This document shows positions 1-12,301 of a DNA stretch of 64,000 nt, one piece after another (the first letter of the stretch is position 1; each line of letters starts with the position of its first letter). The stretch is taken from NCBI GenBank assembly GCA_043228905.1, contig JBHGNT010000018.1, forward strand, positions 4,278,001-4,342,000. The letters are read 5' to 3'. The notes under the pieces were generated by a model. It was not told the origin of the DNA, searched no databases, and saw only the letters and a list, made by a program, of their open reading frames with translations. Position numbers and translations under genes: made by a program. This DNA is from Azolla caroliniana (lineage: Eukaryota; Polypodiophyta).

Positions 1-707
1 CACAACATGTTGATTTTTGCTCGCCCTATTAATGTTGATCCCATATTCCTCATTCAAACAAATGGTATACTTAATAGTTTCATGTGTCTATGATTTGTGA
101 TGATTGTTTGGCCATAAAAACCTGCTATTGATCAATGTTCCAATTGTTTGCTTTGACAAATTACTGATCATGTTAGTAAAAAAAGAAGTCATTGTCACAC
201 TTTATGCCATTGATATGGAAACTATATTAGCATCTTTGATACTCACATCATCATGTAGCTTGATAACAAGAAGCTTATCATTGTTTACATGGTAGACAAA
301 GATCACCATTAGTGATCTAGAGAATGTGGTTGCTGGGGATTAGAAATTTGGATCAGGTTTAGATGTGTAGCTAAAGAACAGGATTTGTGGCTATTCCAGG
401 GATGTGCTTTTCTTTACATTTAGATCTTTCACTTTTTTTTAATATCAAACTAAATCTCCATTTATTAATTTGTATGTACAATTTGTGCTTGGTATGCTGG
501 GCTTTTGAAAAGATGTTTTCAACCAAGATTAGTATGACCAAGATGATGGAAAATCTCCTTGTCGCAAGAAGCGTGCATAAAATGATCCAGCTGCATCTTG
601 ATGCAATGTGATGAAGTTTACTTCTTCAAAAGATTCTCTGCTTGCCATAATGCACCCAAATGATGATATGGAGGATTTCTATCACCATCAATGAAAGAAA
701 AGTCCGA
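1..707. other. 3' flank of the ELMO-domain gene
   Basis: No coding region or repeat is supported here. On the minus strand an AATAAA hexamer lies at 461-466, about 240 bases past the stop codon of the ELMO gene, and is the best candidate poly(A) signal. The rest is AT-rich and unremarkable. Confidence 0.4.
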
Positions 708-3051
708 CTAGCTAAGAAGTGTGTACGATGGCATATCTTCGATCTGCTTGACCGACTCCATGGTTAGCTCTTGCTCAAGTTGAGATCGTGTAGCTTTCAT
801 TACCGCCTGGATTCAACAAAAGGAATAATTCAATAACATCAAATGCCATGACTAGCCAAATGCCCCTAATTAACACTCTAGGAAGAGAATAGTTAGCTCT
901 TGCTCAAGTAGCACCATAGATAATGGCTTGAGAATAGTTTATTCTTTTTTTTTCCTGAAGGGGGAGACAGCAAAGGCATTTGAGGAGATTAACTACGAAC
1001 TTAGGTGCATTTGTGAAACTAAAGAAAGATGCAGGGGTATGTTTTTCGGGTTTCCCCGTGAACAATTTAGGATCTAGCTAATTAGAACACAGCTCTTGCT
1101 TCATGAGGTTCTAACTAATTGCATTTGTTTCAATCTTGGGAATTGGTTCTGCATGCAACTATACTCATCATATTTGTGTGTTTGTGTAGGTGCACTGTCT
1201 CTTATTTATGTGGTTGCTGTGTGTCAGAGGAAATGGAGGACAATATAAATAAATGCCCTCATCTCTTCGAATGCTGTTATTCGTAAAGACGGATATCATG
1301 ACTTGATGACCATCTCCTTGTTTCCAATCAATTGTGCAGGTTTTCACCTCACATTGAGGTTTTCATCAATAATATGATGTATTTTATGTATATGAAATAA
1401 ATAAATATATAAATTCCCTTTTCTCTACATGCATTTCGGTGTACTCACATTGAATTCCATATATGAAGCATGCATTGAGAGCCATAGTGTATCCATAACT
1501 TTAAATGCCACACAGTATAGCAAGTCAAAAGCTGTCTCTTGTTCTGCAAGAAACAAAAGTCAAACACCAATCCAAAGTTTTGACTGAATATCTGCAATAT
1601 ATGGCTCCAAAAGAAAAAGGAGCACATTGCAACTTGATATACGAAATTAGGTAGGTTCTAATTCCTCTAGATGATTTTCAATTGATCTAGAGCACATCAA
1701 CTTGTAACCTGTACAGATGACCTACCGGCCAATATCCTGACAAAGGATGATCCAATCCATGATCTTGGCTTGTCTGAAGAAATCAAACATGGTATGTGGT
1801 TTTACAAAACGAACCAAGGGTTATGGAATGCAATAAAACTATCGTAAACACTTACAAGAGCGAAGATCGAGCATTTGAATTAACATAAACGTAATGTTGA
1901 CACCAGCAACTGCGAAAGGGTACTCCCATGTGGCCCTCCTCCCTCCTTTCTTATATAGCAACTGTTGAAAAGATCGCTGGAAAAAAGAATTTCCAAAACT
2001 CAGATGCCAAAGTAGAAATTTGTGGGGAAAATTGGAAGGTAAGGAAAATACACATGCAACATGTTGATAAAAAAGGAGGCGTGCCCCTACCGGGTATCTT
2101 TTAGCAAAAAATAAAAGATTCTCAAGAGAGAGATATCCTCCACCCCTGTGAGTTGAAACACTAGAAAATATGGCATCACATAATCTAGCAATGCAATACG
2201 AAAACAGGGATGAAGAAAAAACAAAATTTGCAAAAATGACCTGAAATCTGTGGATGGATCACTGCCTTGCCACCCCATATCTTTCCACTGATCAGATATA
2301 AGTCCATCTAAATCCGAGTCGGGGAATGACGCATACCATAAAGCCCTTAGTGTTTCCTGCACAGAAAATAACACATTGTTATTAAGCTAGCAACCTTGCA
2401 ATAAGCACCTATAGCATTTTGATAATAGTACTTGAAATTGATCAAAACTTCACCTCTAACTTTTCATGAACTTCCCAAAATATCCCCTACTATTTTCAGG
2501 ACTTCCAAAATGCTCCTCATCTTTCCGAATTCTCAAAATACCCTCTCTCTAACACAACAATTTCTTTTTTTTGCCACATTTCTATCCCTCTCTCAACAAT
2601 TTCTTTGTCTTCACACATTATAATCTTGGGGATAGAAATTGTAGAGAAGAGAGCAGCATTTTGAAAATAATTACGGGTATCTCTGGAAATTTAGTAAAAC
2701 ATTAGGGGTATTTTTGTATACTGACCTGATGATCAGCTCGACTTGGATCAAATACAGCTCCTAATCGAAATTGAAGCCTCCGAAGCCGCTCCTCCTGTAA
2801 GACGAGAAAGAACGAGTTTGAAGGAATAGGAACTTATGACTGAATTCAAATTACTCAACCAGATACCAACTCAAACATAATCAAAATGAGGATTTTCTGA
2901 AAATACAAAAGGAAAAGGCGTGAAGCTTAAAAGGAATCTTACCTGAGCAGGAGTAAACTCCAGAGTCAACATTTTCTGTGCTTGCCCTTTTTGGTGAGCA
3001 CAGCCACATAATAACATGTTGCCAATCCAGAACGAGTTTTGAGAGTGCCAA
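708..3051 (-). CDS. ELMO/CED-12 domain protein (last eight exons)
   Basis: Spliced plant gene. Exons on the minus strand, 5' to 3': 3051-2943, 2794-2726, 2356-2241, 2145-2091, 1976-1856, 1773-1726, 1543-1449 and 806-708 (TAG stop at 710-708). Every intron has GT..AG ends and the phases agree, giving 236 residues plus a partial first codon. Landmarks are EERLRRLQ before the domain, then LWYASFP, WKDMGWQGSDPSTDFRGGG, LSLENLLFFA, WEYPFAVAGVNITFMLIQML, LLYCVAFKVMD and YMEFN, which is the ELMO fold as known from plants. In animals ELMO proteins work with DOCK exchange factors on Rac-type GTPases; the plant role is less clear. No stop or frameshift interrupts it, so it is probably functional. The N-terminus is not fully resolved: one or more upstream exons must supply phase 2 into 3051. 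Confidence 0.92.
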
Positions 3052-4670
3052 CTGCAACAAAGAAATTTATTTTAGAATAATTTCAAAATAGGCTTCCAGA
3101 TATAATTTATATCCACAAGTTAAAAAAGAAGAATCATACATGAAGATTGGTGAAGTTTCCGTAAATAGCAGGGATAAGGGGAATTGTTTGGTGCATTATT
3201 ATGCACTATTATGTAGCACTCAAAACAAACTCTCTTTAATGACAATTCATGCACTACACGATCTTCAGTGCCAAAGCCGTGATTTATTCCAACACCATAG
3301 GCATGTATGCCATTGCCAATTTCATATTAAGAGAATGGACGCCCAGATTGACATCTATATAAATCTGAGTGTCATCTTTTCAAACCCGTCAGTCATTGTG
3401 TAAAAGAAAAATGTAATCCACATGTGTTCCTCTAGTTTTTCAAAATAAGAGAAACAACGTTGTCTTGCAAATAATCATTTAAGACTATAAAAATACACCA
3501 CTCCCAAACAATCACTCTGGTAGAGTATTGTAGTTAGGATGTAATAATGGATCACAATAAAGAACTCAAGGTTTGCATGATGTAAACATGTCACATGCTT
3601 TGAATCCACCGTCATCATTTTAATGCCACGTTCACAATGTTCAAGGTAGTTTTTCATTCCCACATACACCAAACATTGAATCTAGCGCATAGTAGGAGAA
3701 AAAGAACCAAACATGTCATGGCTTTCACATAGACGCATCCTGAAGTGTAACAAGAAAGCTTCATGCTAGCATTTCGAAGGATTCAAATTCAAAATTTAAA
3801 TAGTTAGCAATTGCGAACAACTACATAAAATCAGAATCCCTTTATATTATTCAATTTACGATTTGTAGGTCCTTAAAATTACAAAGCGTAGAAATTCCTG
3901 GTGACATGAAGTTTCAGGATGCTGATCACATTGCAATTTTGCCAAAGTGCGAGAGAGAGAGAGATGGACATATTAATGCCTCAAAAGGACAATTATTACA
4001 AACATTAAAGCTGTTTACTGTTTACTCATCAATGCAAGTACCAGAAGAATAAAAAGAAAATGTTAATGAGAGGGGGGGCTCAAACTATCTGTAAAAAGGC
4101 ACATCTTAAACAAATTCTTCCAACAAGATAGATATCATTTCAACTAACTATTTACGTAACATACACAAAATCTCTTGCCTGTACAGGTAGAGAATCCAAT
4201 AACTTTGCAAAGAAACTCTGTTAATGAATTTCGGTTCTCAGCAAGAAATAGCAGTAAAAAAGAACGAACAATTTCAATAGAACTTGTCAAGAAAATGGCT
4301 ATGCAGATGAAACTGACATAAAAGTTTGAGGTTGACTCAGGGTAGCATTAAGTTTTACATGGATTGGAAACAACTGGAGATGTAAAAATGGTATCATCTC
4401 TTCAGCATTGAGTACAAAGAAATGTTAATGAGCAATTCTCACACAGGACTCAGAGAGAAAATTGCCTAGAGCCCTTCCAACTGTGAAATCTAAGCTCTCA
4501 GAGTCATCATGTGCATTAAGAAAATGTCAAACCTCAAGTTCTCAGTAAAATTTCCTTGGACCTAGAATTAAAACACACACATGCAATGTGTAGTTCTTCA
4601 TTTGACTAGGGAGAAAAATTAAATAACAATCTACACAGCATGCAGAGATGCTTACCAATAGAGATGAAGA
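3052..4670. other. Intronic sequence upstream of the ELMO exons
   Basis: AT-rich, with no clear exon on the minus strand and no transposon signature. It lies between the first recognised ELMO exon and the CT-rich 5' region near 6450, so it is inferred to be intron. Small exons could be hidden here: upstream exon sequence is still needed to set the phase entering 3051. Confidence 0.35.
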
Positions 4671-5930
4671 ATTCTATGACAATTACCTCACAGCAACAAG
4701 CAAATAACAGTACAGCAAAGGCCTGACAGAATATTTCGTAGAATTAATTTCAGAAATTAAATCCATTATCAGTACAAGTAGAGCATTCTATGACTACTCA
4801 CAAAGAAATTTTACATCCAATGATTAACTCTCCACGAAAAACAAATAGTAACAGCAGCAAATATGAGGCAGAATATCTGCTAGCATTATTTTGAGAAATT
4901 GAATCCATTATCAGTACAAAGAGAGTATTCTATGACTACTCCAAAAGAAACCTTATTTTCAATGATTACCAATCAAAGAACAAACAAACAACAATGGCTA
5001 CAAGTATCAAACAGATTCTTCAGTAGAAATAATTCGAGAAATTAAATCCATTACCAATATAAGTAAAGCATTCTATAGCTACTTCCAAAGACAATTCTTT
5101 CAAAAGATTGTCCATCAGAAACAAACAAATAACAATGGCAACAAATAACTAACAGATTCGTTAGACTTCATGCAATTAATTAATCTATTAGCAGCATAAG
5201 TGGAGAAATCTAGACTAATACAGAAGACAATTCTTCCAAAAGATTACATCCCAGCTACGAACAAATAAAAATGGTGGCAAACATCAGATAGGTTCACAAA
5301 AAGTCGTTTAATCTATTACTAATCCAGGTAAAGCATTCATTGAGAAATTCTTCCTAAGTATTACGCAGCAGCATAAAACAAAAAATGACGCTGGAAAATT
5401 GCTAACAGATTCGCAAAAATCCATTGAGAAATTAAATCTATTACCATTACTAACGAAAAGAAAACATTCTATGAGTAGCCAAAGACAAATCTTCCAAAAG
5501 GCTACTTCTCAGCAATAAAAAATAACTACGATCATAAGCGCTAACAAGTTCACCTGAATTCCCTGAGAAATTAAATTCATTGAAGACAAGCAATCATTCT
5601 ATAACTAAATTTAAAGGCAATTCCCCCGAGCAACAAACAAACATTAATGGAGCAAAATAGATAATATATTCTTCTCTAGAATTCATTTGAAAAATTGAAG
5701 TCATTGACAGTAAAAGCATCACCTCTCAGTGATGAACAAACAAAGAACGATTGTGGTAGACAACTAAACAGATTGTCTAAGATTCACTCAGGAAACTAAA
5801 TACATTAACAGTATAATTGGAGCATTCTATAACTAGTTCCTAGGACAATTCTTCCAAAACATTACCTCTCAGCAGCAAACAAGTAACAATGGCGAAAAAT
5901 AGTTAGCGGATTCTTAGCTTGAACTTGTTT
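4671..5930. repeat. Degenerate tandem repeat inside the ELMO intron
   Basis: About nine to ten diverged copies of a 110-143 bp unit. The anchor ATTCTATGACTACT recurs in variant form at about 4671, 4785, 4927, 5070, 5208, 5335, 5466, 5596 and 5824. Each is followed by AAAGACAATTCTTCC, then ACAAACAAATAACAATGGC, then CAGATTC, then GAGAAATTAAATCCATTA. One unit near 5715 is shortened. Copies differ by many substitutions and indels, so the array is old. It lies between the CT-rich 5' region and the first recognised ELMO exon, hence probably in an intron. Confidence 0.8.
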
Positions 5931-6177
5931 AAGAAGCAATGACATTCTTAGTAGATGATGAGACAACATACAAAGATCGGGACTCAAGGTATAAGAGAAA
6001 GCTTCTTTCTTAAGTTCCTTTTCAAAAAGAGTTTGGCTCTCAGGAACAGAGAAAGAGCAGACAGACGGGGACGAATCTGAAGAGCTCATCAAGAACGACC
6101 AGAAAAACCACAAGATTTCAAACAAGAGCGGGCGAAGTTGAATTAAGAACATCGGAGGTCAGAATGCGACGGCTTAC

Positions 6178-6295
6178 TGCGCGAGAGTGCGAGGAGGTTC
6201 CGAGAGGCAACCGAGGTCAAATCCGAGACATCTGATTCTGATCTTTCATCCGGCTCGCGATGGAGGAGCTCCGTGCAGGCGCCATCTTGGGGCAT
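6178..6295 (-). CDS. Candidate first coding exon of the ELMO gene
   Basis: An ATG at 6295-6293 opens 39 codons plus one base, ending at a good donor (A|GTAAGC, GT at 6177-6176). The peptide is acidic and Ser/Asp-rich (starts MPQDGAC, contains SESDVSDLTSVAS), with no domain. It lies just downstream of a CT-rich stretch typical of plant 5' UTRs. Its phase (1) does not match the phase-2 entry at 3051, so at least one more exon would be needed. A competing open frame on the same strand at 6152-5862 could supply it or be chance. The link to the ELMO exons is inference. Confidence 0.35.
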
Positions 6296-6400
6296 GATTC
6301 ATGAAGAAGACGCCATGGGGAAGAAGGTCGTACAAGGCGAAGGTGAGAGAGAGAGAGAGAACACGCAGGAATGCGAGGATTTGGCCTGCATCTAACGAGG

Positions 6401-6403
<3 letters not shown>

Positions 6404-6450
<47 letters not shown>

Positions 6451-6670
6451 GGGGTGGGGGGGGTTAGTCACACCAAAAGCACTTGCAGTACACAGCTTCT
6501 GCTTTTGCGTTTGCGTTTGCGTTTGCGTTTGCTCTTGCTTAAAGCTTTTTTGCTCCTATTGTTTCTTCAAAACTATTGTATCAAACTAATGACCTTCTTC
6601 TTCTTCTTCTTCTTCTTGATGGATGGTATGGTATGGTATGGGATATGGTATGGGCTGGTATGGGCTGGTA
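6404..6670. repeat. Cluster of simple repeats at the 5' side of the ELMO gene
   Basis: (GA)n at 6406-6447, which is (CT)n on the gene strand; TTTGCG hexamers at about 6504-6531; (CTT)n at 6593-6617; and GGTAT pentamers at about 6623-6670. CT-rich tracts around the transcription start are common in plant promoters and 5' UTRs, so this probably marks the promoter region of the minus-strand gene. Confidence 0.6.
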
Positions 6671-8816
6671 TGGGGAGTTGCCCAAACCCATCCATCCATT
6701 GAGCCATGTTTTCTAGCTCCTTTTGAGGACCCCCCCGTCGTCGGCATCATGGAAACATCCCAGGGATGGATGGTCCCTACGACCTGCATCCATTCAGAAG
6801 GCATGCGAGAGCCGAGTGTATGTACGTAGGAGGTGGACCTGGACCTGGATGTGGAAGAGGGTTTGGGGGGTGGAGATGGAGATGGAGATCCTATCACCTC
6901 CCCCTTGCATTCTGGTTTTGATCGGGAGATCGTATCTAGGGTGTTGTGCGACCCCCACATTAACTTTTGGTGCTTCCGTTCCACGACTCCGGGCTCGCCA
7001 GCTCACGCAGTCGTTCTCACACCAGCTTGCTAGGTATTTTCATATGCACGAGCAGATGTTATGTGTGCTTTGTAGGAGATTGTGCGCTCTTTGGAATCTT
7101 ATTGGTTCACCCAAATTTACTTGTGCGCACGAAGGCTTTTAATGATGTTCGTGTGTGTGTGTGTGTGTGTTGGGGGGGGAAAGGGGGTTGTATTTTGTAT
7201 CGTCCTTGCAGGTTTTGAGGACATAATTTGGAAAGAACAATAAACAAAACAACTTGGCTAATTTGCTAGATCTCGAAAACATAGGATTAAGAACTTATCT
7301 TTGTGATATGATGTGCACTCCACATGTTCATGTTGAAGTGTGGAAGACAAAATATTAAGAGCATAAACATGTGTATGTATGTTGATGCATGCCAATTGTA
7401 TTTGCTAAGTGGGACAAATGTGGAGAGGTGTCATGGATGACTACAGTCTTCACCAAAAAAGTATGTGGCGATTAGTTAAAGGCCTTGAAATAATGCGTGT
7501 GCAGGATGGTGTTATTTATTCGTGGGGGTACACATTTACATATTTGAAGGGTTGTAGTTGAATAGAGTTTGGAAACATATTGTTGACCTAAAATTTAAAA
7601 ATTCATTTGCTCCAAACAAGTAGAGAAACAATGACTTCCGTCTATACTTAAAAAGCAAAGAAGATGCAAACTTTCCAAACATAACTTTATGTTAAGAGGA
7701 GATTCGAGGTGACTTGTCATAGCATGAACAAGAGATGATGTATCTGAAGCAGGTCAAAAAGTGTGAGCTAAATGAATTAAAATAAGCAATTAACTCAAAA
7801 GCAAAAGAAACCAATAACTTTTGGACCTTCTCATTATATTAAGATGAGATTGAAGATTGCCCGGGTCATACCATTAACTAAATTCGTTACTCCAAACTTA
7901 AAAGCAATGAAAACAACTTAAATTGCGGACCTTATCATTTGGATGATATTCGTTATAACATGAATGACAATAATAAATTAATTATTCCAAAATCAAAAGT
8001 AAAGAAAAAGAAATTTGTAGAGCTTATTCTTATGTTAAGAGGAGATTGAAGGACAAAGATCATAGCATGAACAAGTAGTCATTCAAGATCCTCTAGAGGT
8101 AATTGGATCGTACATTGACATGAGATTGGATGTTATTGGTAAAACATGAACATGTTAAGTCATTCATAGAAGAGGCAATGTTACGATAAAAGATGCATAT
8201 ATGATGACAATAGAATGTTTAACATTTATTTAAGAGGATTCTGTCAACGTTGGAGGAAACATATGAGAGAAAGAGGAAACCAATTGATAGGAGCATAATG
8301 GATGTGAGCTATAATTAAGTAGACATTACACACTAAAACACAATACATTATATAACACTTCGGGTATCCCCACCAATTTGATGTAGCACATTATTCCTTA
8401 TAGTTCCACACACCCGATTTTTACTAAAATCGTTACGCTTAGATAGCGACCACCATGATGTAGTGATATGTTGTGTTTTATACCTTTGAGGTTAGTTGTT
8501 CAAACTTCATGCAATGATATCGCTTAGAACTTCATTATAAAAATTATTCACATTTTTCATTTCAAGCATACACAATAAGGTTACTTTACAAATGACTTTC
8601 AAAATCCCAATAGTTGAAACAATACCATTGTCTTCTAAAAAAGATAGAGAGTATATATTTTATGCACTAGAATAGGTTATTTGAAATAGACAAGAATGGG
8701 AGAAGATTACAAAATGCTAAAGCTACAAATAAACTATGCTAACTTCAACAACATATTAACGAAAACCAATAATTGATGGGGGGGGGGGGGGGGGGGTTGG
8801 ATAATACAATACATAT
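6671..8816. other. Non-coding spacer with low-complexity tracts
   Basis: No supported gene. Contains (GT)n at 7151-7170, a 19-base G run at 8778-8796, and three to five degenerate units at about 7680-8160 built on GTTAAGAGGAGATT..CATAGCATGAACAA at irregular spacing of 80-146 bp. A pair of inverted segments around AAAACACAA (about 8335 and 8470) could be a decayed small transposon but is not convincing. Confidence 0.4.
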
Positions 8817-9432
8817 GTGAAAGTACACATAGAGGTTAGGATACCGAAAGTATCCACTTCATTCAATGCAAAGACATCTTTCTGTCGTTAAGGAAATGGC
8901 GGACTTTAACATATGTATACCCAAATGGGTGTTTCTTTTCACAAAAGGTGTGTGGTAGAGTTTGTTACCTCAATGTGCTTTTTCAAGGTCAACTATGTCG
9001 TTAAGTCATTTGTACAATTATCTTGGAAATATTCTTTCTCGTATTCCCCCTTAAGATTGGTGGATCATGTGGATGTGGGACCACGTTATGTTAACAATAG
9101 TTTGATCATGTATGCATTACAAGTGTGAAAGTACACATAGAGGTTAGGATACCGAAAGTATCCACTTCATTCAATGCAAAAACATCTTTCCGTCGTTAAG
9201 GAAATGGCGGACTTTAACATATGTATACCCAAATGGGCGTTTCTTTTCACAAAAGGTGTGTGGTAGAGTTTGTTACCTCAATGTGCTTTTTCAAGGTCAA
9301 CTATGTCGTTAAGTCATTTGTACAATTATCTTGGAAATATTCTTTCTCGGATTCCCCCTTAAGATTGGTGGATCATGTGGATGTGGGACCACGTTATGTT
9401 AACAATAGTTTGATCATGTATGCATTACAAGT
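8817..9432. repeat. 308-bp direct tandem duplication
   Basis: Two head-to-tail copies, 8817-9124 and 9125-9432, each starting GTGAAAGTACACATAGAGG and ending GCATTACAA. They differ at only about five positions, so the duplication is recent. Each copy carries the same roughly 70-codon open frame beginning MYTQMGVSFHKR, which I do not recognise and which probably reflects decayed transposon sequence. Confidence 0.9.
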
Positions 9433-10888
9433 GTCCTTGTTTTGTGATGATATCCATCGTTGACGAGTTCGTAGAAGCATTCATGAGTTGAGCCATTTAT
9501 TTGATTGGCAATCTATACTCTGGTTGCATTCAAATCCAACTAGTAAATAGCTGCATCCTACGACTCTGCAAAATCCAATCAAGCTAACGAGATGTCAACT
9601 TTACCATAAGAAGAAATGAATTTTTTTGCTCATATGATGAATGCAAGGAACAATATACTACATGATTGCATTCTGAGCATAACAAGATAGTTCTTAGATG
9701 ATATCTCCATGAATGGTTGGGTAGAGTTGGATAAGAATGAGAAGAACACTTGGCTCCAATGTCGAAAGTTTGTATTAGACCACATATCTAATTGTGAAAG
9801 TATTGGAGAGTCTCGAAGATGCATGCCTAGCTTTATTGGCAAAGAAATTGTGATTTGATCAATATGAGATCCTCACACATCTATGTGAGCCCTATGGTCA
9901 TAAGGCATCCTCCATGAATATTGACATCATTCAAAAGATGAAGCAAGAATGCAAGTCGTTAGTAGTGAGGAGGTTCTTGTGGGACGTATGTTCTACCATA
10001 TATGGATAGCATAATATTTGCACGTATGTCGTTATCTCTTATTAAGGAAAAGACAAAGGTTCAACATATTGGGGCTGTGATGAGTTGAAGAAATCACTTA
10101 TCAATGCTCTAACACTAAAGAAGTTGGATAATGACTCTTAGAGAATGTAAATTATAAATATGGTCAATTCAAGTCTAACTATAATTGGGTGATATAAATT
10201 AAGTGATTAAAGAAGGGTACAACATCTTATATGTGTGAAAGCCAAAGGTTTAAACGAACAATAAAGAGGGTAAGAAGGTATGTGGGACATTGTGTTGTCA
10301 ACCAAAATTGATTGAAAACATCTAATAAGAGTTGATCTTATGATTGAGACATATAGTCTCCCAATCCTTGGCTTGATAATGAGTTGCACAATAGTAGACG
10401 TGGAAATGCGTTGATGGATAGTAGACATAAAATATCTTAAGTTTTAACCTAGGTACCTAGGTAGTTGACATATTTTGGGCTAGAATAATGGAGAAGATGA
10501 ATTTTGATCAAACAATGAGGAGGCTAGTGAAGATATTTTGCCACCAATTTCATAGAAGAGTCTAATGATCAAGTTGACATCAAAGAAGAAAGGTATGAGG
10601 GTGAATATTGTCTTGAGACCTAGAGACAACTTCAAGTTGCAAAACAAGAAGTGTCAATGGCCAAGACAATGAAGATTAGAATTAAAAATTCTTTATGAAA
10701 GAGGGATACTTTTGGAAACGATGAAAAGCATCGGGCAAATTCCGATTATGTATAACAAGATTCAATGTCAATGAATTATGGCAAAATTCCAGTATTGAAA
10801 ATGGGTTGGTCATAGAGGCATTTGCTTTACTTTCACCAAAATCAATGAATAGTATTTGTGGGCTAGTATATTTAGAGATGTGACACAT
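9433..10888. other. Unclassified decayed sequence before element A
   Basis: No intact reading frame. A stretch near 10070-10130 on the plus strand reads CDELKKSLINALTL, which faintly recalls the segment joining RT and RNase H in Ty3/gypsy pol, but the flanks do not support it. I see no LTR, terminal inverted repeat or poly-A tail. Confidence 0.3.
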
Positions 10889-11333
10889 TGTTGAGCGGAC
10901 AAGCTCAACCGGATCCGGATCGGCTGAATAAGTCAGAGCCAGATCGGTATCTAGAACGAAGAACCAGATTGGTGTCCGGATCGGTATCCGGAACCAAGAG
11001 CTAGATCGGAGAGATGGACTGGATTGTAACCGGTAGGCCGTTAGAGGCCTATGAATCTAGCCAAGTACGTAGGCGTATTTTTGGGAGTCAGTGTCAGTCG
11101 CTCGTATGAGCATTGAAGTACTTGTTAGTACTTCTGTTAGTCCTTTTAAGGACTTGTATAAAAAGTGTTCTTTTGGACATTTGTATGTACAGAGTATTAT
11201 TATTATTTTTGAATTGAGTTGTGTTCTACTCTCTTTGTCTTTCTCGTGTAAGGTTTCCATTAAACCCGCGTCTATATTCTGATGCTATCCGGATAAACCG
11301 GGTTGTCAAAAATTTTGCATATTAACTTTGACA
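10889..11333 (+). repeat. Element A 5' LTR
   Basis: Starts TGTTGAGCGGACAAGCTC and ends CTTTGACA, directly before the primer site. A TATA-like stretch (TATAAAAAG) lies at about 11157. The start and many internal blocks match the LTR of element N at 63490, and more weakly that of D, marking one copia family. Confidence 0.85.
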
Positions 11334-11346
11334 TGGTATCAGAGCG
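11334..11346 (+). promoter_or_regulatory. Element A primer binding site (tRNA-iMet type)
   Basis: TGGTATCAGAGC immediately follows the LTR. It is complementary to the 3' end of plant initiator tRNA-Met, the usual minus-strand primer for plant copia elements. Confidence 0.9.
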
Positions 11347-11429
11347 CGAGGGTTGAGAACCTCTATAGCCGACGAGCGATTTCTGAAGACAAACCCTAAC
11401 ACCCGGTAAAGAACAGATAGAAGAAAAAT

Positions 11430-11514
11430 ATGGACCGAGGAATGGCTAGCTCGCTCCTGACGGAGAAGCTCGACAAATCCAACTATGCATCTTGGTCATA
11501 CAAAATGCACTAGT
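11430..11514 (+). pseudogene. Element A gag, N-terminal piece
   Basis: ATG at 11430 opens a frame with the same start as the gag of element D (ASSL, EKLD, NYASWSYKMH). It hits a TAG at 11511 and is cut at 11514 by insertion of gypsy E. The remainder of gag resumes at 34687. Confidence 0.85.
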
Positions 11515-11964
11515 TGTTGTTAGTCAAAATTGTAACCGCCGGACATAACACATGGAGAATAGAGTATTATATTAGGAGCGTTAAAGTAACGCGTGTAACG
11601 GTTGTACACAGGTAGCGTAATTGATTAGAAGCCCTGTGTATATAAAGGGCGAGAAACCACTGTAAAGGGCTAGCGTATTATGAGAGTGCCGTTTTAATAT
11701 AGTTTATCTTCTCTGATCTTGGTGTTCTGTCTATTGGCCTATTGGTCTCTTGTTTCCGTGTCTCGTTCTCTGTACAAGACTGTGTTGCAATAAACACAAG
11801 GTAAGTACGCATTGGGTGCTACGCCCCTATGGAGGTTAGGTTGTAGCCGTCTTCCCCTTATGCCCTACAAATCACACACTACGCATCCCTATTCCCTTGC
11901 ACCACAATCACCTTGTAAGCTACCCCGAAGGACTGAGGGTGGCCTGTGTTCCTAACTGGTACCA
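11515..11964 (+). repeat. Element E 5' LTR
   Basis: Begins TGTTGTTAGTC and ends CTGGTACCA. It matches 34244-34686 along most of its length, for example in the block around TGTAACCGCC and the block ending TGTGTTCCTAAC. A TATA-like TATAAAGGG lies near 11640. Confidence 0.85.
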
Positions 11965-12301
11965 CTTTTGGCACACCTGGTGATCTATGAATCCTCGCAG
12001 CCGAGCAAGCAAGGAATGGATGTCTAGCCGCCGACGTATCAGAGAACCTACACGACAAGATCGACCACTAACTAGATCCATCACTAGACAGATAGAAGAA
12101 CGCGCTATGCGGAAACCCCGCCTCAACGACCACACCTCCTCTTTTTAGGAGTACACGGTAGAGTCCACGCTCCCAGAACAGAGTGGCTTCGATCATGAAG
12201 TCTTATCGCCACACGACCAAAGTAGTGCGAACAAACGCCATAGTAGCCCACAACGTGGTGCCAGTAGCCTTCGTTTGCTGACCATCACCATCGCGACCGG
12301 A
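11965..12301 (+). other. Element E leader
   Basis: Region between the LTR and the recognisable gag domain. The first bases, CTTTTGGCACACCTGG, occupy the primer-site position but I cannot assign a tRNA. The N-terminal part of gag is probably here but is too degraded to delimit. Confidence 0.4.

Noticed and set aside
5862-6152. 96-codon minus-strand open frame containing MSSSDSSPSVCSF and SQTLFEKELKKEAFSYTL
   Set aside because: It lies where an ELMO upstream exon could be and has a plausible acceptor (CTCTTCAG) near 6087, but no donor gives the phase needed at 3051, and its end runs into the tandem repeat. Not strong enough to call.
8330-8490. CACTA-type or MITE transposon (CACTAAAACACAA with an inverted partner, ATCGTTACGCTTAGATAGCGACC)
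   Set aside because: The inverted segments match only around AAAACACAA, the ends are not CACTA on both sides, and no 3-bp target duplication is evident.
10060-10135. Ty3/gypsy RT fragment (CDELKKSLINALTL)
   Set aside because: Only one short motif; neighbouring frames do not continue the domain on either side.
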